A stretch of DNA of 64,000 nucleotides. Source: Hydnum rufescens UP504 (Eukaryota > Basidiomycota > Agaricomycetes > Cantharellales > Hydnaceae). This document shows positions 1-10,903 of this stretch, in pieces (the stretch's first letter is position 1; every line of letters begins with the position of its first letter). Location of the stretch: contig MU129035.1 of the NCBI GenBank assembly GCA_014904985.1, positions 62,001 to 126,000 on the forward strand, given 5' to 3'. The position numbers were made by a program, and so were the translations under genes. Below the pieces are notes generated by a model. That model searched no databases, was not told where the DNA came from, and worked only from the letters and a program-made list of their open reading frames with translations.

Positions 1-430
1 GGCTGCAATGGGCCTGGCCATGCGATGGACCACTGCTCACACATTCTCTGTCACTGTATTAGCTCTGGGGATTCCATCCTTCTGTTTGTCAAAGCGGTCT
101 GCCATAGCAAAAAATCATGGCATGCCATACTGGCATCCGTATCGTCCAGCGATTCGTCACCATGATGGGATGCACAGTTCTCCCTCATCTATAACTTATT
201 GAAGGCTTACACTATGTCTTACTACCTTGGTGGAGGCCACACTATAACTAAGTCCTTTGCTCAAGCTTAGGGGGAAATATTGTAATTGATACTACAAATG
301 GATGGTCAAAATTAAGTACAGGTTATATATAAAATTGGGAGTGGTTGGTCACCAGCGCGACGTGTGGACATTGCCGAAACTCACCATTCTTTTTTTGTTC
401 GATGCTTAACCATGCTTCCACTTCTTGTAG
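1..430. other. Unassigned stretch; possible old retroelement tail
   Basis: No gene is supported here. The first ~170 bases read in frame 1 as a short peptide with a CNGPGHAMDHC stretch that resembles half of a retroviral-type zinc knuckle, and a purine tract (AGGGGGAAA, 269-277) resembles a polypurine tract. No LTR or flanking coding sequence confirms a retroelement, so this is only a hint. Confidence 0.2.
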
Positions 431-627
431 GATCCAGGCATGAGCATACACTCCATGCTGACATCCACAAAGCCCTCAAGAAGCTCACTTCTGGTGACTG
501 GGCATCCCAAGCTTGAGCTCCATGGCATCTTTCCCAGGTCATCAAAACTCATTCGAGATTTAGCCCATCACTGTGGGACATTTAGTGTGAGCTTGAGCTC
601 CACACTAACCTCTCTAGTGCTTCAAAA

Positions 628-1601
628 ATGCCTGCCAAGCGAAAAGCACCCCTTGATGAAACATCACAGGCTTATTTCTACCTCCACAGAATTCCTAACC
701 TCAGTGATACCAAAGCTGAGGACTTAGATTATCTGTGGGGCAATGCCACCACTTCCAAAGATGACGTTGAACAGCTCCTTGTCAATGGTATTGGGAAGCT
801 TCTCATTTGGTGCAACGTCATTGGTTTTCCAGTTGGGTACATCTTTCGAACCCCATTTAAGGATTCTTTTAGCCTCGTGCTTCAGATTAGTGGGGACCCA
901 ACAACAGTTGTGAGGATTGAGAGGGAATTGGTGGGAGATCATGAAGACTGGGACAAAAAGGGTGTGTGCATGACTCTATTGCGTATGAAGTACAAGTATG
1001 AATCAGAGTTGGAGGCTGCTGGTAAGTGCTGGCATGGGTCAGATGAGGAGCCTTCGCTCATTCATCCCTTGTTTTCATTTTAGGGTATCGACATATGCCT
1101 CAAGGTATCAGTTCTTGGGTGGTACTCAGTTCTGCCGAGAAACAAGGGTGTTCCTCCGTAATCCTCACCTGTGACTGGAGCAAGGGACTGTTCAAGTGCT
1201 CAAAGTCTGTGCAGACCAAGTTCCACTCGTATGCTGTGGATTGGGAACAGAATCCCACTCCCACAGTTCTGGATCCAACAGTTCCTGGGGAATTACTGCA
1301 TGATGTGTACATATGGCCTGAACCCCGACCTGCCAGCTCCAAGATTCAAGTCAAAGAAGTCATTCCAGCCCCCAATCCTTGACCCGTTTTACCCACGACT
1401 GGCGAAATTCTACCTGCTGATGAGCCCATTAAGTGGCATTGTTTAGATATTCCGGCTGAATCTAATAAGCAGGGGGAAAGTGTGGATACAGAAATGGAAG
1501 AGATGGTTGAGGGATTTGCCTATGATTGGTTTGGTGATGATTACCCCGGCTGTCATCACTATTTTGATTCCAGTCATTGGAATGCCTTCCTTGAGTCCTA
1601 A
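628..1601 (+). pseudogene. Decayed spliced gene of unknown function
   Basis: I do not recognise this protein. An ATG at 628 opens a frame of 131 codons that runs into a GTAAGT donor at 1022; the matching acceptor TTTTAG ends at 1083. Splicing out these 62 bases joins the reading frame smoothly (EAAG-YRHMPQG). The frame then continues to TAA at 1599-1601 except for one TGA at 1380-1382, after which the sequence still looks coding and ends in an acidic, aromatic stretch (AYDWFGDDYPGCHHYFD). Upstream of 628 the same frame also looks coding back to about 437, where a TTGTAG acceptor-like site sits, but is broken by TGA (514) and TAG (583). The product would be about 300 residues, soluble, without membrane segments. 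The clean intron argues that this was a real gene; the stops argue that it is now dead. The neighbouring KDZ relic suggests a transposon passenger or a trapped host gene. Confidence 0.55.
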
Positions 1602-2451
1602 AATTTCTTGGCGTGGTCATCTCCCCTTGTTTTTATTTTTTTTACTTCACCGCTATATATCGTTCTTCTCATCGCTAATCCCTTACTATTTTCATCTAAT
1701 CATCACCATTGTGTATAGTTTATTTGTAGACAATGTATACACTGTATAGTAAATATTGATATTCGGCTAACTCCGCAATGTCGCCGACTCCAATCAACAC
1801 TATGACTGTTCAGTCACCAGTACCTGTGTGGTGAAGTATAGCACTGCAACGCTGTTGTAGTGTTTATTTCCCAGCACTTTGCCGCCTAGCTGTCCAGTTA
1901 AACAAAACACTGTCACACTGCGACATTGTTTGTTTTCTGGCACTCTCAAGCTTTCCCTTTGGTTTTCATTGGTTGGGTGGAGCACTATGACTTGTCTGTA
2001 GTGCCTGCTTGCCAATTCTTCCAAAATCCTCTCACACCACATTTCTGGTGGAGTTGTGTGCTGTCACATTGTGACAGTGCCATTTCCCAGTATGCTCAAA
2101 GCCTTGCTCTTTGTTCTCTGGGTTAAGCAACGTGTTGTCATTACTTGACATTTGTTGTTTTCCCAGCCATCAAGTTGTTGTTCTTGAGGTCATTTTAGAT
2201 TCCTAAAGGGCAAGTGCATAAAGTACGTTGTCTTCTTATTTCATTCTAAACTTCTCATAACTAATTTGTGTCTAGCTTCTTTCTAGAATGATCAGCAATG
2301 CTATGAGAAATGCCAGGAAAAGAAGTGCACACAGGCCTGGCTCCTCAAATGGGGCTTCTGCGGTCGGTTGGGTACAGGTTTGGAACACCATGTCTGCTGC
2401 CGATACGGGGTCGGCTGCACACGTCCCAGTGGGCACTCAACTGGTACTTGA
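1602..2451. other. AT-rich non-coding stretch with small hairpins
   Basis: No coding signal. The stretch repeats the words CACTG, CCCAG and GTTTGTTTTC loosely several times (1800-2160) and contains a perfect short inverted repeat, CTGTCACA-t-TGTGACAG, near 2068. It could be the degenerate 5' end of the following KDZ element, but no terminal inverted repeat can be shown. Confidence 0.4.
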
Positions 2452-2699
2452 NNNNNNNNNNNNNNNNNNNNNNNNNNNNNNNNNNNNNNNNNNNNNNNNN
2501 NNNNNNNNNNNNNNNNNNNNNNNNNNNNNNNNNNNNNNNNNNNNNNNNNNNNNNNNNNNNNNNNNNNNNNNNNNNNNNNNNNNNNNNNNNNNNNNNNNNN
2601 NNNNNNNNNNNNNNNNNNNNNNNNNNNNNNNNNNNNNNNNNNNNNNNNNNNNNNNNNNNNNNNNNNNNNNNNNNNNNNNNNNNNNNNNNNNNNNNNNNN
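2452..2699. other. Assembly gap (248 N)
   Basis: Unsequenced bases, followed directly by a run of 17 A. The gap hides the 5' part of the KDZ relic that resumes after it. Confidence 1.
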
Positions 2700-2716
2700 A
2701 AAAAAAAAAAAAAAAA

Positions 2717-5389
2717 GAAGAGAGGATTAACGAAATCCGATGCTGCAGGACTCTGAGAGTCAAGGAGATCTGGGAAAGAGGGAGAGTGGAATGTGTTGAG
2801 GACATTATGCTGGACATTTGCAAATGCAGACCTGCCCCAGTTCAACTTGTGCAATGTGGTTTTTTCCCATGTTCTCTGGTTCGTCTTACCTAGCAGTCAG
2901 CCTCGATATGCTAGAATTCGTTGCCAAGCTCTTCCTCCACATTGCACCCAATGAAAGAGGTTGGGCTGCAACACTAGTCAAGTACCTGAAGGCCCACAGA
3001 TACCGCTTCGTGACTGCTGATTTGTTTCACCATCACTTTGCCAACGCACTTGCTCATTACCAGCAGCTTGTGAGACTCGTCGATGCAGAGGTTGAAAAAT
3101 TGGTGGATCATTCACAAGCCCTTAGTGGTGAAGATTGTGTGGCACCCCAGTTGGACGAGACTACCCTGGTCAATGGGCAAGAGTATTCAAATGTGCAGAA
3201 CACTGCAACCTTCCCGAGCGATCACAATGTCCCTAGTACCTATCTGCAGACATGGTGTCCTTATGTTTTGGTAGTAATAGCTCGGAGAATGGGGATTTGA
3301 AGGTTGATGCTATTGTGTGCCTCAATGCAAACTTCCAATTGAAATGTCAGCGAGACTTGGACCAATGCGCTGGTCATCAGGGTGAGACTGGGACCCAGGA
3401 TCCCTTTGTTGTGTCACCAAGAACAATTGAGCTATCGTGGAGAGATTTGGAACTGTGGGAGACCAAATCCTTGACCTTCGACCTGAGAAGTCCTCAGCCT
3501 GAGCTGGGCAGAAGCGAAAAGCCAACAAGACCATGGAAAGTGAGGCACGCGCTGTAGAGGATGAAGACAAGGTGGAGGACGATCTTAAAATGCCAAATTC
3601 GACATATAGTGCATGTGGCAAGTCCTTTATTGCTGCAGATGGAGACCATGTCAAGGCTTTGACTCAATATTTCAGTGATACTGGTGTTCTTGCCATGCTC
3701 TGCTGCCATGATATTCCCCTAGTTATTGCTAGCATGTGGACTGCTGGTGAAAAACAGTTCTATGCATGCGCTCTTCTTGATTTCCTTTTCAAGCATTTGC
3801 CTCATTGCTGGAGAATTGGTGTTTTGTACGATATTGGCTGCCAAATGGACCAGTCATTGAAGAAATGGAATTTCATGCCCGACTGGTCTCCATGTCTCGA
3901 GTGGGGCATCTCAATTTTCCATGCTTATGGCCACCAGTGGATGTGCCAACTCTGGTACCATCCAAGAAAGAGCACAATTTGGGGCCTCTCAGATGGAGAA
4001 GGGTGTGAATGTTTTTGGAGTGGACTCCGCCAACTTATTCCATGCCTTAGGGTAACAGGCTATCATTGATGCCTTTTCATTCTTGATCTACAAGTGGAAT
4101 GCATTGATGAAGAGAAGTGGGGGACTTTGGAAAATGGCTGTGGGTCTGTGTTGATCGAGCTCAATCTTGGTTGGATGAGGCTAAAGAGAAGCTTGCCGAA
4201 AGTACGTTTTCAATCAAGTACCTCCTCCACCAATTCAAAGACCAACGTGCATATCATAGTAAACCTATCATGCGGCAGTCAAAAACCCAAGGGGCTTGTG
4301 CAATAGAGCACATCCTGTCCTTGCAGTTGATGTTAGAGGCACAACAAGAGAATTTACGGGAACTGATTAGTGAAGGGAATGATGTGATCCCCAAAGACTC
4401 TGCTGGTGAAGCCGTACTTGTTGAGTGGCAGGAAAGAGTTCATTCAACCAAGCTGGCTATTAGTCAACTTCAGTCCAATATCAAGAAAAGGATGGAAGGG
4501 CTGAAATTAGGGGATTGGGTGGCGGCACAGAAGCTAGAGCAACTGAAGAAGGATAGATGGATCACAATGCAACTTAATCTTCGCATTCTTCATGAGCAGC
4601 TTGTGCGGAAGTTACGTGCCTGCAAATTCGAACTTGCAACACTGGATTGTGCCCATTCTACACGGATATTGGACCAGAAGACAAAGGTGCATGTTGAGAA
4701 GGCGGTACACCATCGCTCGTCCAGGATTGATGCAACGATGAAAAATACAATGCGAAGATAAAGGAGATGGCAGAATATCGTCAGACATCAAGGACAATAT
4801 CAAAAAGTGCATATATTCCTCCCTTGCTTTTAAAGGAGGGTTTGTACAATATGGATGTGGATCAGGATATATGGGAGGATGCGCAGGCTGATGTTGGAGA
4901 CTTTCCTGACAGTGTTCTTCCTCAGTGGTTGGCGGATGCTTCAGTCAAAAAGGGTATTTTCATGGCACAAGAAGTGGTTAATTGTGAGCAAGAGTTGGAG
5001 AGGTGCAAGGTGGAGAGCAGTAACCTTCGAACATGGTTCTACATGGAATATCAGGCGGTCAAGAGACTAGTCAAAGAAGTGGATGATGAAGTATCATTCT
5101 TTGCACTTCGCTGACTCCATCAATTGTATGAGTGGCTAGAACTCTGGAGGGTGAACATGATCCATGTTCCTACTCTGTCTACTGCCCCAAGCTGGGATGA
5201 GTTTCTTCCCCTCCGACACTGGAACATCATGCATCACGCATACGAGTCCATGTGCCTAATGTAGATGGTGATGATGATGATGATGTATCTTCAGATGATG
5301 ATCAAGATGGAGAAGTAGAGGAAGATATAGAGACTGAGGATCTTGGATTTATCACATTAATAGACAATGTAATAGGAGACTTTCAGTAA
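2717..5389 (+). pseudogene. KDZ (Kyakuja-Dileera-Zisupton) transposase relic 1
   Basis: KDZ transposases are DDE/RNase H-fold enzymes that cut and paste large DNA transposons common in Agaricomycetes. Coding pieces in order: the cysteine-containing N-terminal segment (ICKCRPAPVQLVQCGFFPC, about 2815), the LFLHIAPNERGW helical region (2930), CLNANFQLK with VSPRTIELS (3320-3430), the core with CGKSFIAADGD, HDIPLVIASMWTAGEKQFYA, GVLYDIGCQ (Asp at 3830) and FHAYGHQW...GLSDGEGCE (Glu near 3998), a long coiled-coil-like C-terminal region (4117-4761), DVDQDIWEDAQADVGDFPD (4852) and a highly acidic tail ending in TAA at 5387. The frame shifts near 3265, 3540, 4110, 4760 and 5250, and is stopped by TGA near 4067 and 5112 where the family has arginine. 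LNANF replaces the expected LDANF, consistent with CpG-to-CpA change. The 5' end is lost in the gap. Family assignment is firm; the element is dead. Confidence 0.85.
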
Positions 5390-6283
5390 TACTATAGCCT
5401 TAACCCATATTCAGTTGATAGACTGAGATTTTGCACAAGTCCCAATAAATGAGGCACTTGACAATGATTGATGTCAAAAGATTGTCAAATTGTAGGTTCC
5501 CATTGTCAAGATTCAGTTTTTTGATCATCACTTGACATCAACCATGATTTCAGCCATTTAGGCATACCTCAGTCATCAACATGTCCCTCCTTTTAAGGCC
5601 CCTCTATATGGCTGACCAGGCTGTGTGAGTCTGTGTATTTTTCTTCCTGTCTCCAATCTGACTGCACTGACAAAAAGCACTGTGTATGTTGCTGTCATGT
5701 TTTTGCATGCTCTGCTTTGCAGGTGCATATTATATTTTCTGTGCCAGGTAGGACACCTGACAATGGCTGACATTGATTCTAGTCTAAGGACAACGGTTTT
5801 GGCCCCACTGGCCTGACTACAGAATGTTTATGTTGCACTTAACATAGTGTCCATCATGTACTAGTTTCCTTTAGATTATTCATATCTGACATGAGACCAT
5901 CATTAAGACTTTGTCTTTCTGTGATTATTGCTATCCCTGTCACGACACCATAGGAGTTCCACAATGGTGGCTCATACACACTTGGCAGTTTTACAAACTG
6001 GGGGCTTTTATTTTCCTTCAACTGGGTGCAAGGCTGAACTCTGATAATAGTAAATGGCTGGCCCAATGGATATGCTTTTATGTTTCGTTCCTATCATCAG
6101 TGTGGACCATTTGTGTGCTTTTTCCGCTTATGGGCTCTTGACAAGTGGGAAGCGAGTTAAACCATTGTGTCACATTGATATATGCACCTTCAATTTGTTG
6201 GAGTTGGGGTCTGATGGCCGAAGGATGGTTTTAGAGGGGGCGACCCTATTTGGTAATCACATTGGATTCAAGCACATCTGCTG
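5390..6283. other. No gene seen between KDZ relic 1 and foldback element 1
   Basis: Only short open frames without coding character. The first 150 bases repeat the words TTGACA and TTGTCAA, possibly the degraded 3' end of the KDZ element. No terminal inverted repeat could be matched to the 5' side. Confidence 0.5.
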
Positions 6284-6740
6284 CACCTAATGCACTCTCA
6301 AAATAGTACCTCTTAGGTGGTTTGAGTTTGCATCTGCAAACCACCTAAGAGGTGTTCTGAGTATAGGCATGTCTAAGACATGCCTGAGGGGTATTTTTGG
6401 GGAATTTTTTTTCTAAGTTCACTATATAGACATGTCTAAAATAGCCCACTGCAGGTGCCACCCAGGAGGGTTTGTTCACTGGCTGGAGAGTGTTACAGGT
6501 CTAATTTAGGCATGTCTAATAAGATATTTTCTGGAGCCTTAGAGGTGTCTATCATCCTTACTGTGTGTCTAATGGTGTCTAAATCAACATTTTGAACCCA
6601 AGACCTCTGGTGGCAGTACTAATAGGTGTCTAATGTTGTCTAGATCCAATAATAATCCAATAATAATGGTGCTATTGTGGATGCATGTCTACTAGTGTCT
6701 AAATTAGAACAAAGGCATCTGCTCAGGGGGAGATCATTAG

Positions 6741-7400
6741 AGATGTCTAGAGATGTCTAGAGATGTCTAGGCATGTCTAGACATGTCTCAGCATGTCTAG
6801 GCATGTCTAGTCATGTCTAGACATGTCTAGTCATGTCTAGTCATGTCTAGTCATGTCTAGTCATGTCTAGACATGTCTAGTCATGTCTAGTCATGTCTAG
6901 TCATGTCTAGTCATGTCTAGTCATGTCTAGACATGTCTAGACATGTCTAGTCATGTCTAGACATGTCTAGTCATGTCTAGTCATGTCTAGTCATGTCTAG
7001 TCATGTCTAGACATGTCTAGTCATGTCTAGTCATGTCTAGTCATGTCTAGTCATGTCTAGACATGTCTAGTCATGTCTAGTCATGTCTAGTCATGTCTAG
7101 TCATGTCTAGTCATGTCTAGTCATGTCTAGTCATGTCTAGTCATGTCTAGTCATGTCTAGACATGTCTAGTCATGTCTAGTCATGTCTAGTCATGTCTAG
7201 ACATGTCTAGTCATGTCTAGTCATGTCTAGACATGTCTAGTCATGTCTAGTCATGTCTAGTCATGTCTAGTCATGTCTAGTCATGTCTAGTCATGTCTAG
7301 GCATGTCTAGGCATGTCTACTCATGTCTAGACATGTCTAGTCATGTCTAGGCATGTCTAGGCATGTCTAGGCATGTCTAGGCATGTCTAGGCATGTCTAG
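6741..7400. repeat. 10-bp minisatellite (NCATGTCTAG), 66 units
   Basis: Sixty-six consecutive decamers with core ATGTCTAG occupy exactly 660 bases without one insertion or deletion. The first base varies (T, A or G; the first units are AGATGTCTAG), so adjoining CTAG-ACATGT-CTAG units are perfect palindromes. The matching position in the right arm of FB1 (about 15436-15600) holds only a short scrambled version, so the array expanded in one arm only. Confidence 0.95.
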
Positions 7401-9051
7401 ACAAGGAAAAGGTGCATTAGGTAATATCCCATAATAACTTTGGATATCCAGTTACATAATAAAGTGTTTCTTATTAAAAAAAAGCCTAAATGCGGAAATT
7501 GGATGAAGTACATCCAAATAATATTTAGCCATCCAGCCAATGGAGGCCCAGGACCAGGGGGAGGTGTCTGGGATGGGTGGAGGGACCCTAAGAACCCTGG
7601 CTGAGTGAACAAACCAGGCTCTGAGCAAGTGGCTAGTGCCTGGAGAGATGGGGGCAGTAAAATGAATACAGGAAATTGCGGAACTTGCCAGATCTGAACC
7701 GCTGGGCGGTGCGTTCTGAAATTTGTCACATGATTGGGGACTATTAGGGCAAAGAACATATTAAAATTTCAGCCAATTCTGATCAGTAGGTATTGAGGTA
7801 TGAGGAAAACAAGTTTGGACACTGAAAATTAATTTCCTCCCCTTACAGAATACCTGGGAACTTGAAAATTTGCACAGAGTATGATCATATAATGTACTAA
7901 TTATGTGCCAAAAACTATCCCAATCCACCCACTTTAAGGTAGGGAACTGGACAATGGATACCAGAGGCAGTGAAAATTGCCAAAAAATACCCAATGAGCA
8001 GACTATTCTGAAACTTGGCATGTGATTAGACACTGCTCAGGTGAAGAACATATTTAATTTTCAGCCCAATCCATGCTGTAGGTACAGAGATATGAGGCAA
8101 ATAGGTTTCAACCTTGAAAATTGATTTACTCCCCTACAGACAAGATATGGACGTGAAATTTTACATGGAGTATGACCATGTAATCAAATAAATATGTGCC
8201 AAGAATCAGCTTATTTTGTTTACTTCTAGGCATTGAACTCCCTTTTCAGGCAAAAAGGGAACAAAAGCCTACCATAAATGTAGAACACTCCACATTAGGA
8301 CCAAACTAAGTGGAATAGGCTTAGAATATTATAACACTGACTATATCCAAAAATGAAATACATTGGATGTGTGGAAGTGGTTGAAATTCAGGGGGAGGGG
8401 GAGGAAGATCAAAAGTCAATTATATAAGATGTAGAGCAGAGGTTGCTCTAATATAATGCCAATAGTTTCATACATATATGGGGAGTATACATACCAAATA
8501 TCAGCCTGATTGGACTCCATCTAGGCACTATTCCACAGCACTCCCCCCTAAATAATAATGTCCTCCCCAGAGCCTTCCATCCATGCAATGGCCCTGAAAA
8601 TTCACCCTTAGGTCAGCCAAATACATTCATAACATTCCCCAAAATTTCAGATTCATGACTCCAGTGTGAGAGTTTCCATAATATTTTCAAGTTTCACTGA
8701 CATACCCCCTCCAATTGGGGCACTTCCAGAGCTCCAATCACTCCCATTTTTTGTAGGCCACACCTGGCCACCATTTGAGGCTCAGGCCCAAAATTTCAGC
8801 CCATTCCAAGCACTTTTGACATTGGTCACATGATCAAGATCCCCCCCTCCCCCTGCTTCACTCAGTGATCCAATCTGTATGAAAGCTGTTGCCATCTGTA
8901 GTATGTAACAGTGTATGATTCAAATTTCAGAACATTCCATGCAATATTGATTGAGTTATTCAAGAAATATTCTAGATCTCCTCAATTTGGGGGTTAGAGG
9001 TATGGTATGTAGTGAAATTTCACTACATACCATACCTCTAACCCCCAAATT
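7401..9051. repeat. FB1 left inner arm with central palindrome
   Basis: Non-coding arm sequence that is the reverse complement of 13844-15430. It contains at least two diverged modules of roughly 285 bp sharing words such as GGCACATAATTA, CAAATTTTCAAG, CTCCCCTACAGA and GGCTGAAAATT. The arm ends in a perfect palindrome (8984-9051) centred on GTGAAATTTCAC. An internal copy of the terminal word GGTGCATTAGG at 7411 suggests nested foldback shells. Confidence 0.8.
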
Positions 9052-9245
9052 ATATCACTCTTGAGTCCAAAGGCACGATGACGGAAGAGTGGAGGCTGGT
9101 GAATGGAGGAGTGATGAGTTGGCTCAAACCGGGCATTGCATCCAGAGGCCGAGGTGCATGACAACCTCAGGAGATAGCTACTGCTAGAGTCGCTGACCGT
9201 TCTTTAGCTTCCATTCTTTATCGTTTTCCCTAAGGATCCTCTAAG

Positions 9246-10495
9246 ATGACTATCATTCAAGTTACATTTATCACAGAAAACATGACCTTGCAAGGCATAA
9301 CCAAAGCTGGTGCGCAGACCATCATCCTGCCGCTACCACCTGGTCCTAGTTCGTTGCTGGGTGCTGTGCCTCAACCCCAAGCCAACCAAGGACAGAGTAA
9401 CACAGGGAGTGCAGTCAGCGAGTTGGCACAGGCACAAGCCGAACACCAACATCTCCGGACGGAACTGGCCACTGAGCGGACCTGCCATGAGCAGACTACC
9501 AGGCTGAGCGCGAGGCACTAAATGGTGTCATTGCGACCTTGGAAGCCTCGTTGGCAGGCAATGGTGCAGCCACTGCAACAGGGATGCCACCAGGTGTCCA
9601 GGCTCTAATAGAAAGGATCACGGCAGAGACAGTGACAGCCACCACAGCCGCAGCCATGGCAGCAATCTCGACAAGTGCATCACTGACGAAATCAGAGAAG
9701 AAACACGCCCTATCAGCAGCTAACTACGTCTCTGCGGAAGCCGTCAGCCGTTCAGGTATAATACCGGAAATCATACTTCATACAGCCCGGAAAGGTTTCT
9801 TTGTCCCTTTTGCTGACATGACTGCCAGCCAATATCGGGACTATGTGCTGAATGATTGGACAATCAAGAAGGTCACCAGAGCGGTGGAGGGCGGGCTTGG
9901 CCTAGTCAAGGTGGAGTATGTAGATGATACGAATAGTGATGCGCATGATCGCAACCTCCCAAAGCACGAGTGGGTCGAGGCGCAAACCTGCTTTTTGCAG
10001 CTCCTCCAGATGGAGGGGGTGGCAGACGAGCTGACAGTTGAGAACTTCTGTCACCTATACCAGTTTATCATGGGCCACTCCCTCTGGGACTTCAATTTCG
10101 CAGTGCTGGCGAGAGCGGAGCACACACTGAGACAAAAATTCTTCACAAGTCCATTTCGGTTCGCTGATGCAGACCTAGAGAGAGAGGTGCAGGATGTGAT
10201 GGTGTCTTACAACCAGGACCGTCTCCAATCCTTATCTCACCGAGTTGCAAGGGACACTGACCAGCTGCACCAGTCACAACTATGGGTGCCTCAGGACTGT
10301 AGCTCTTTCCGTTTCGATCCATTATCACAACCAGCTGACCACAAGCCCTCATACAATAACCTTTCGACTCCCATCACTCCTTCCCCTCTCCAACACAACA
10401 ACATGAATCCCTTTCGAGGGAGCAATGAGCGTGCAAGCCCTGAGGCTCGTTGCTGGTGCTGTGGCCCCCACCCCCCCTCTCCTTTTCATATGTAA
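9246..10495 (+). pseudogene. DIRS-like gag
   Basis: Start ATG at 9246 (MTIIQVTFITENM). The frame shifts near 9505-9520, where a heptad-rich stretch (AQAEHQHLRTELATER) continues as EREALNGVIATLEAS in the next frame, and then stays open to TAA at 10495. The downstream 300 residues include an Ala/Thr-rich region, a globular middle part (FVPFADMTASQYRDYVLNDW; FCHLYQFIMGHSLWDF) typical of basidiomycete DIRS capsid-like ORFs by position, and a Cys-rich end (RCWCCGPHP). It precedes the RT as expected for the structural ORF. Function is inferred from position and composition, not from a firm domain match. Confidence 0.6.
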
Positions 10496-10512
10496 AAGGG
10501 GGAGGGGGGTGA
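10466..10512 (+). other. Strong GC hairpin over the gag stop codon
   Basis: C-rich and G-rich strands CCCCCCTCTCCTTTT and AAAAGGGGGAGGGGGG flank a CATATG loop. The gag stop TAA (10493-10495) lies in the descending arm. A structure at this place could affect readthrough, termination or RNA processing, but it may also be a replication-slippage product. Confidence 0.7.
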
Positions 10513-10903
10513 GTCCTACACGAGCACTCTCGGCTTCAGGCAGAGTTTCCCTTGTGTTCCTGAATCACCCGAGGGGGTCGACGAGGGCATAGTGAGTGAA
10601 TGAGATCTCCGGCCATCAGCCAGATCACTCTCGATGGGAATTGTTCAAGCAGGGGTCTCCAGCACTGTTAGTGTGGACCCATTGTTCCTCCTTGCTCAAG
10701 GACCGCTTCACCAGTACTTGCCCCAATAGCTCCGAGTGAGTGAGGGTGTCTTTGTTGTCGAGTAGCTGTTTTTCTCTTCTGGTCAGTGGGTGCAGTGGCT
10801 TGCAGAGCACTGGCCCAATGGACACTTGTGGCACTCATCTCGAGCATGGGGAAAGGCCCAGATACAGTGTACCTAACGATATATCGATTGGCACACATAG
10901 ATC
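10496..10903. other. Linker between gag and RT of the DIRS-like element
   Basis: No clear coding frame. It should encode the N-terminal part of the RT polyprotein, but that is not recognisable; it may have been replaced or is highly diverged. Confidence 0.4.

Noticed and set aside
440..727. Open frame overlapping the start of the unknown spliced gene
   Set aside because: The alternative frame, joined by the intron to a long downstream frame, has better coding character.
2288..2893. Open frames spanning the N gap
   Set aside because: They exist only because unknown bases were translated as X; nothing supports coding on the left side of the gap.
6741..7400. Decamer array as a CRISPR array
   Set aside because: Units are directly contiguous without unique spacers, and the genome is eukaryotic.
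7397..8033. Minus-strand frames of 120 and 90 codons in FB1, and identical frames at 14800-15280
   Set aside because: They are the same non-coding arm seen twice in mirror orientation; no codon bias or domain, and related copies in FB2 are broken at random.
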